Positions 27,401 to 36,400 of a stretch of 64,000 nucleotides of DNA are shown here, in pieces. Each line of letters begins with the position of its first letter. The stretch's first letter is position 1. Both the position numbers and the translations under genes were made by a program. The stretch is from Nematopogon swammerdamellus. Lineage: Eukaryota > Arthropoda > Insecta > Lepidoptera > Adelidae. The notes under the pieces were generated by a model that worked only from the letters and a program-made list of their open reading frames with translations, was not told the origin of the DNA and searched no databases. The stretch is taken from positions 17,373,151-17,437,150 of the forward strand of contig OX336353.1 of NCBI GenBank assembly GCA_946902875.1, given 5' to 3'.

Positions 27401-30400
27401 CTCCAGTCCTCCCGGCCTTCAGCGATACGGAACCACTGCTTTCCGCCGACGTACTTTGGCCCTTCCGGCTCAGCCACCCACACCGGAATACATAAAAAAA
27501 ACTGGGCCGATTGGACGATAAAAGACACCACCGCATAACGTTGTGTGACTCGGCAGACGACGGAGCACCCGGAGCCGACGTCGCGCGTGTCGGCGCGGCA
27601 CTGGTCGCTGCTGTGCGCGGCGGTGGGCGCGGCGCTGCCGCCGGCCAAGCCGCTGCGGCGGCTGCTGCTCGCACACCTGCGCTACCGCGGCATCACCCTG
27701 CACGCCGGCGAGGAGGGCAAGTTCGCGCGCCGCGCGGAGCAGGTGCGTTTGTATCCCCTGTTTATTGTATAATTTCATCCGTGAGCAGGTAACCTACTCT
27801 TGGATTTTTTTTATTTCTTTCGAACTGGGTGGCTCTGCCCGAGGTCGAAATCTTAGGCGCAGCCAATTTCACCGCCGCGGCCGGACTGGCACCTTCTCGG
27901 CGCGCCGAGGAGGTGCCAGTCCGGCTTGGAGGTGGACTAATGTCGCTGGGGGAAAGGCTATTAATCCGCGATTTGAAGATCCGTGGATTGTAGGAGTGGG
28001 GAAAGATATTCCCTTGGAGCCCGTTCCACACCTTTGCAGTGCGGACATGTCAAAAATTCCGCCAGTTCTAATTCAATATGCGAAGAAGAACTGACTAACA
28101 AACTTCGCAAGTCACTATGTTCTTTTAATACTGTGTGTGTCGTACCAAACTAGGGCTCCCATAATTTCTGATACACTGGGATTTATGCTTATGATTTAAA
28201 GTGTGAGAGTTAGGGCCCCTGAGCCCTGTTGTTACTGCGACCTAGGATGATCTATTGTGATCTCTCAAAGGAAGGTGTTGAACTAAGCTTGCGATGGCTT
28301 CACCGAACATATCCGGGCCCATCCGCAGTAGTCGAGGTCGGGACTAGCGAGTGGCGACTCTTAATTTCCCGCGCATGCTTCACGTTTCGGCTCGCATCAA
28401 GCCCTCGTCAGCTAGTCCGCGTTGACTAGGACGCGGGGAAACCACCAGTCCCGCTCTCGACCTCCCTCTCTCTACCTATCCATATTCTGTAGGATGCTTC
28501 CAGTGACGTTTTCGAAGCTCTCTCCATATATGAGCTTAGCGTCGATTTTGGCAGCCCTAGATTCTTGAAGAGACTAGAGCGACTTCGCTGGTAGTCCTCT
28601 TGCTCCGACTTCCACAGCGAAGAGATCAGTCTTGAATCCTACTACATGCTTTGTCGCTTTTGAGAATATGAATATATCCGGTCTTAATGCTGTGCTACAG
28701 ATTTCCGAAGGCATTTGGTAATGCTTCTCATGTGTGTCCATCAACAATTCCCAATCCTTTGCTGCTCCCAAAATTGAAGAAGGTTTAGTCCTATCTTTGG
28801 GCAGCTTATTGGCTCCAGAATCAATGGCTCCAGGTTTCACAAAGTTGACCTTCTGGAAGCCGCTACTGGTTTGCCCTTTCCTGGTCCGTGCAATTGACAG
28901 GTTGATGGCCTCTCTGATGATTTGGAAGACTTTATCATGACGGTAGGAATGCTGGCATCGCTCAAGTAGTTTTTTGCATCCGCATAACAAATGTTTGGCC
29001 GTGCCTACGGACTCCTTACATGACGGGCATAGACTATTTGAAGATTTCCCCCATCTAACTAGGTTACTCCTAGAGCTCACCCCCAACCGATTTCCATGAA
29101 CCGAGTTGTATTCTTGGGGTTGAGTGCCTGTATTTGGCATGGGTTAAAAATATAACCCCCAAGAATGTGGCTTCTACTATGAATGACCGGTTTACCTTCA
29201 CAAAGGATGCCATGGGTCATGCCACCGTTGTTACTTAAAAAGCCCTATAGCCTCATCCGGTGCCGTGCTACCTTACCACACGAAACATGCTTATATTAAA
29301 ATATACGCGCCCCAAATATGCCAGGCCCAAAGGTAATTGCGTGTAATAACAGGTCAACAAAGTGCAACATTCGCAACTGGAGCACTAGCATTGCATCTAG
29401 TTTCTACAAGAATATGATGTTATGAGCTGAGATCATGGGTCAGCAAATCCATCGAACAATTCAGCATAATGAAATTTTGGACCTCACTATTATGAACTTA
29501 ATTGTTTAAATTTGAACAGATTCTTAACATTCTTTTATACAGCTAATATTGAAAAAGCTTTTTTATAGATTAAATCATATCTCCCGTTCTCGGCATTAAA
29601 TTAAATAATGGATCATCAATCAATCAGCCAATCATGTGACAGACATCTTGTGTGAAGGTGATATTGGCTAGTCAGAGCATGTGCTTTGGCCCCTCTGACT
29701 CAGTCACCCATACGGGATTACATAAAAACAAAATGTCTTGTTCCATAAAATAAAAACACACACAAATTTTACAGATACGAGCTTATTACGAGTAGCTTCG
29801 ATTAATCGAAATAAAGTAACTATGGTTACTTTTCACTTCAAAATATATTTCCCAACACACCTAAAGGCATGCATACTATTCAGGTGGCAATGAGTACGGC
29901 GACAGTAGCGCGTCGTATGAGCGCGCCATCCAAGGAAGAGTTGCTGTGCGCGGCGGCGCGGCGTCCGATGCACGTGCGCGTGATACTGCTGGACGGCAAG
30001 CAGCACGGGCTGGTATTCGGGCCGGCCGCCACCGCGGACCATCTCGTCGGCATGCTGCGTGAGAAGATCGGCCTCAGCAACACTGCTACCGGTGAGAATT
30101 TACACTTTCGTGGTCGAATAAAAATGGAGTCCATGCAAAGAAAGCAATGTGGAAAGGAATTGAACATTTTTTTTTGTCAAAACCTTTTTGCTTAGTTTGA
30201 ATGATTTTTTATCTTTTTACATATATTTATAATATATATTTATTACATAATACATTAAAAAAAATTGGTTGTCTGTAAAGTGGTTTACGGACGATACTTT
30301 TACGTGATGACGTCTTAAAGTATATAAAGTGCGAAGTCAGATACAAAATCAGTTTATAATACTTTATCGTGCTTAGAAGTTTAATTCTTAAATCGCAAAT

Positions 30401-33400
30401 GTGAGTACTTTAAAAACTAATAATATTAATTATCAATATAAACTTTTAATTTACGCCATCTACATATCAAAGCGCATACTACAACGTTGCAACAACTACC
30501 TAACTGCGAATCAAGTAAACTACCGCTGAAGTATTTCATTTACTATATTGACGCTAGATGTCGCTCCAAAAGACTCAACGCCATGAAAACTTCAGACACT
30601 GGTGACCGAATTCGCTTCGCTAGTACATGACCGATTTAGCCGGGTGGTTAAAACGTCTGGTCGGTCACACAATATTGGTGGCAGGGACCGCGGGTTCGAG
30701 GCTCGCAAAAGACGGACAAATATATTTTGTATTTCCTACTCTCCTTATATGCCTCTCTATCGCTTGTTACGCGCTCTCGCTTGCACACACAGGTTCAGAT
30801 GGAACGTGACACTTTTTCGTGTGTGCAGCCGGTGTTCATCAATTTATAAGATGTGACATCACATCAAAAACACATATTTTACATTCGAACTCTTATTAGA
30901 CAGGAACTCTTATTCGTCGTCAGACATTTTAAAATATATACAAGTTGAATGTGTCAAATGATGATGACGAATGATAGATGGCGTTGTCATGGGTTTGAAT
31001 TTTTCGAATGTATCTATGGTTTAATGGACTATACTTAGGCCGGGTGAATGGTGTGCGCCGAGGTTCCAGATGTATGATGATTCCCAGGTTCTTTTTCTTT
31101 GAGTGGTTGGCTGAATGACTTAATGATGCGGACGGTGAAGCTTTGAATTGAGTTTCTTTCTCTTTCTCCTAATCTATGCATTTTTTCATTATTAGCTCTT
31201 TATTATTAGCTTGCTGCTTCATTGACATGCACTCCAGATGATAAGATAACCTATTCTCCAAGTCAGCACATATTCTGTCCAGCGGTGGCTTGGATAAATG
31301 TTTAAGAGTAATAAATAGACAGAATACAGACATAACTTAATTTGAATTATACAAGAGTATTGTCATAATGCTAAAGATTGTCTTGCTGTATCGCAAATCG
31401 TTGAATGTTGTTTTTGTTGCTGTGGTTTGTGGTTGGCTATAGGCCTGCAAACAAGTTCCGCTTGGTTGGGGACCTTCGTGCAAAACCCCGCGATCTCCAG
31501 CTACCCCAGCCAGCCTATGTATTCCACGAAAGCCACAAGTCGACTGGGGCGTCTGCAGGCCTCTGCAACGGAAGATGGAGTATGTTAGAATGTTGTATCG
31601 CAGACTGTTTGGAAATTAACACTTTTGACACTGGCAGGCTACGCACTGTATGAGGTGTGTGCAAGCTCTACGCCGGGCGGAGGCGGCGAGCGGGCGCTGG
31701 CGGGCGGCGAGCGCATCGGTGACATGCTGGCACGCTGGGAGAAAGCAGGCGCTACTGCCGGAGCTTGCAGGTATTCATCCATACACAATATCACGCCTTC
31801 CCAGTAGGGTTAGCCTCGACAGCTCAGTGGTGCAGACAGTCGACTGTTGCTATTGATTGTTAAGCAACGCTGGACCGGTCAGTACTTGGATGGGTGACCG
31901 CTCGCTCGACCGTTGGAGGCTGACCGTGGTTCGGATTCCACGTAAAACTGTAGGTTCCTTCCCTTCTTACCTTACTAGGTGGTAGGGTTCAACCCGCCCG
32001 GGTTGATACCACCGCACTGAATGAAACGTCGGTTGAAACGGCTAGGTATGTAAATAGTTTGTGTTTTCCGACCAGTTCAGTGTAGCCGGCACGATGAAAG
32101 GAAGCACTGACATGGTACCTAGATCACCCGGTGTTATGGGCTGACATCACGGATGTTGTAGGTGATGTAGCCAACCGTGTCAGTTTCCATAAAAAAAAAG
32201 GTAGGCTGGGACAAAGGACCGACATGTGCCACTGTCCTGAAACATGCCACACGCCTCTTCAACACTAGTATTATTCAGGCATACTACTCACATAATATGC
32301 GTATAGTCCTTACATAAGACTATTGTAAAGTCAAGAGGGAAACTCATTTTGAAATAATTGAAGGTTTTTTGGTCCATTGCTTATCTTTAATAATGTATGT
32401 TGCATTTGGGGCCTTTCGAGCCACATTTTTTTAGATACAAGAGATAAAACATCCCATAGAAAATGTATTAACAGTCTGCAAATATAAGGATACATTTACT
32501 GATTTAGTTGTAATTTACTGTCATAATATGTATAAAAGAATGTGATAAATTCATCTAAAAATACATAATAATATTATAAAATCCTGGTCACTGCACCGCT
32601 GCTGTGTAAAATAATGGCACAGGTTGGTTTTTTTTTTATGGATACGAGTGACACTTGGCGCCGCCGTCAGCGTGGATTTTTGTGCCAACGACGCCCAAAA
32701 GCCTTCGATTTCGAACGGGGGTTGCAAATGCCGTGCCGGTTTGACAGGTGCCTTTTTAAGCTTCTCTTGTAAAATGCTAAGTTATACACTGAAGGTAACA
32801 CATCGGGAGGAAGTGAATTCCAGAGTGCATCTCGATAACGTTGATACGGTTGTAGGCTGGTATTCAAGAAGCGGTTATTCCTGGGGGAGAGACCACTGCA
32901 CGCAGCGTGCGCCGCGGAGATGGAGCTCCTCTACCATCAAGTGCTACATGCGTTGCGACACGACCGCCTGCCCATAGAGACAGATGAGGCTGTAAGTTCT
33001 TTTTGTTGTTGTTACTGTTTAAAATTTTCGTTTTGATTATTATATTTCACGTTTGGCGTTTACATTACTAATCATGATGGCGTATGCCTTTGGCACCAAA
33101 AAGGACCAAAACTAACAAGAAACTTTAACAAGTTAACTTTAACTAAGTTAATAGTTTGAAACTATAACAGTTCGAATCACACTGTATGTTAGTACATCTT
33201 TATCTTATTTGTATATTTTGTTATGTAGTGTCTAACCTTTGTTGTATACATAGATATATAAAATTAAGATAAACTGAGTGATGCCTAGCATTGATCTTTG
33301 AGGCACCTTTTTGGGAGACGAGCATTCGACGTATGTACGTTGTTCGATGGCTGCCCATTCGCAGACGTCAGTTGCTGCGCGTTGCGACTTAGGCATCGTC

Positions 33401-36400
33401 TTTCCCCCACACCCTGCAAATATGGCCCCACTTATTTTAGAACATTTTGACGGCTTCGTTCTCTCTATACGACTGTCTATTATATCTCTATTGTTACATA
33501 ACTTGTTGTACTTTAGTGTGTATTGTTGTAGCTGTGTTGTCTGACTTGCTGAATATGTGTTTTCTTCCTTGTTTTTCATTCTTTAAATCCAAGTGCATTA
33601 TTTATTACCGTGACGTAATAACAATACATTCAGTAATCCTGGTCACGGCACCACTGTGTACAAGAATCATAACAGTCCCCTCCCTTCCACTTATCTTATC
33701 CAGTATTCGACTACTGCGACACGACTTACGCTGAGTCCAGAGCCTTGGACATGCTTGGCGGTAAGTATAATATAGTATCTGTAACATCCCCCCCTCAGGT
33801 GATGGTGGCAGCGCTGCACGCGCAAGTCGTGGGCGGCGACTGCGCGGGCGGCGGCGAGGAGTGCGCGGGCGCGGCGGCGAGCGTGCTGCCGGCGCGCCTC
33901 GCCCTCCCCGCCCCCGCCGTGCGGCTGCACCACCTCGCGCTGCGCGGCACGCCGCCGCACCTCGCCATGCAGCGAGCGCTTACACTCGCGCATAGCTGGC
34001 CGCTCACCAGGGCTACTATCTTTGATGTCATGGTGAGTATGCAGGTTGATGCTTAGAACATAAGGGTGCACTACATTAAAAAACCGGCCAAGTGCGAGTT
34101 GAACTCGCGCACCGAGGGTTCCGTATCGCCATGTCATGGTCAGCCACTCACGCCATCTGTGGCGTGTTTTATGAAATGCTTCATATTAGTTATAATTTAT
34201 GATTAGTTAAAATGCTTCATACTCTTTTCGGTAGATGGCGCGAGGTTTGGCGAGAAATGGCGACACTTTTTAGTTTCTTATATGGGGACGCCCGTGATTT
34301 TTTTACTTTTTTTTATTTTTATTATTTGTTATATCGGCCATAATAACACATATTCTGTGAAAATTTCAACAGGCTACCTATTACGGTTCAAGAGATACAG
34401 CCGTCGGACAGACGGACAGACACAAGAGAGACAGACGGACGGTGTAGGCTTAGTAATAGGGTCCCGTACGACGGATACGAAACCCTAAAAAGTGTATGAC
34501 CATTTAACAGAATTCAGAATAAAATAACACAGTTTGCATACAAGCTAATTCACGAATTTAGTGTACATGCTATATAATGTTCTAATGCGATCTTACAATG
34601 TCTAAGTACGTATACGTGAAGCGACGTAAATGGTCGTTTTGCATGTGTCCGACGACTCTGCATTTCACATTTTTTATCAGAAAACTACGAGGATTATATC
34701 CTGTTGAAATTGATAATAGTGACTGCTGCAACACCCTGTAACTTTGGAAAGGGTTAAAATTATTATAAACAAGCTGCTTAAGTTGATGCCTCTAAATTCA
34801 GGTTATAGTTGTTTGTTTTTAGTGTTTATTATATCTATTAGTTTAGTGTGTTGTTGTTTTTGTGTTGCCGTTTGCAGTTATTCTCTTTTTAAAAACCACG
34901 CGAAAAAATTGACATTGACCTTTGCACATTATAGCTTCCTTGCGCAAACGTGGCGCATGAAGCGCTGTATCTTTTGCGCCGATATTTGAGCGAGCGCCCA
35001 AAGGTCAATGTCCGTTACTCCGCCTACTCTGGAAACAAGAGTATGTCTTCGCAAAGGCAAGAGTCATAATTGGAGGAGTATTGAGTTATCACATTTTATT
35101 TGTAGTAATCATAAGTCATAACTCATAAGTGGATGAGTATCGAATTATCGCATTTTGTTTGTAGCAATCATAAGTCATAAGTGGAGGAGTGTTGAGTTAT
35201 CGCATTTTGTTTGCAGCAATCATAAGTCATAAGTGGAGGAGTGTTGAGTTATCGCATTTTGTTTGCAGCAATCGTTCACATCGAACTGGCCGCGCGCGCT
35301 CTGGCTGGCGGTGGACGCGCGAGGACTGACGCTGCTGCGGCACCGGTCGCGACAGGCGCTCGTGTCATACGACCACGACCAGCTGCTCGCCGTGTCTCCC
35401 GCGCCGCGCGCCTTGCTCCTCGTCACGGCCGCGGAGAGCAAGCACTCCAAGGTGGTGCTCTCTACTGATCAGGTATGTCACATGTATCTATGCCTGCCGG
35501 TTCTCTATTAGTGATTATCGCAAAATAGCGGTAGCCGCAACTCTGTCTTCGAATTCAGAATTGAGAAGCCCATCTGAGCGAGTGAGACGGATCTCGAGAT
35601 ATTGCTGGTGGCGATGAATTGCTATAGATAATAGCCGCAGATCTGTTTGTGCTTACACCTGACGCAGGAACCTTAGTAACCTTTCCCCAGCGACATTAGT
35701 CCGCTTTGGCACAGGCCAAAGCCTCAGGGCTCCAACCTCGAGCACAGCCACCCAGTTCGGAAGCAATAAAAAAGCCCGCTTTCCATATTCACGAAAAGAT
35801 TAATACAATACGAGCATTCAGAAAAGAGTAGATAGATAGATAGAAAATTCTTTATTGCTCCAGTAAACATTAAACAGTAACAAATACATTAGAACATTTA
35901 CATAAGGTGCAAAGGTGGACTTATCCCTTACAGAGATTTCTTACAGTCAACCTTTGGATGTTTGAGATTTGATAATATAGTGGAATGTAAGTAGGTAGTA
36001 GCAAGAGTTGAGCGTGAGAATCGAAGATAAAATAATAATAAGAATACTTATTAACAATGCATATAAGTGCATGCTAGTAAAATACAGGCATGTGTTAATA
36101 CATGTGTTAATACAATACAACATGTGTTAATACATATAAATTACTAAATATATAGAATATTATGTACAAATAAATATACATACATACTTGTCCATCCAGG
36201 TATGAAACAAAAGTAGTTTTTTGTTTTTTAGGTTTTTACTTCACATTGATGTAGGTAACACAGTTTTAGGTGTTTTTGGAATAAGTGAAGCGATTTACAA
36301 TGTCGGAAAAAGTGTGGTAGTGAATTCCACAGTCGTGTAATATGTGTATGTGTGTGTAATACGTGTAATAAATGTAATATGTGAATAAAACTTACGTCCG

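Noticed and set aside
27357..28094. Several 90-109-codon frames
   Set aside because: Shadows of exon x, the RTE tail and the family H repeat with its palindrome.
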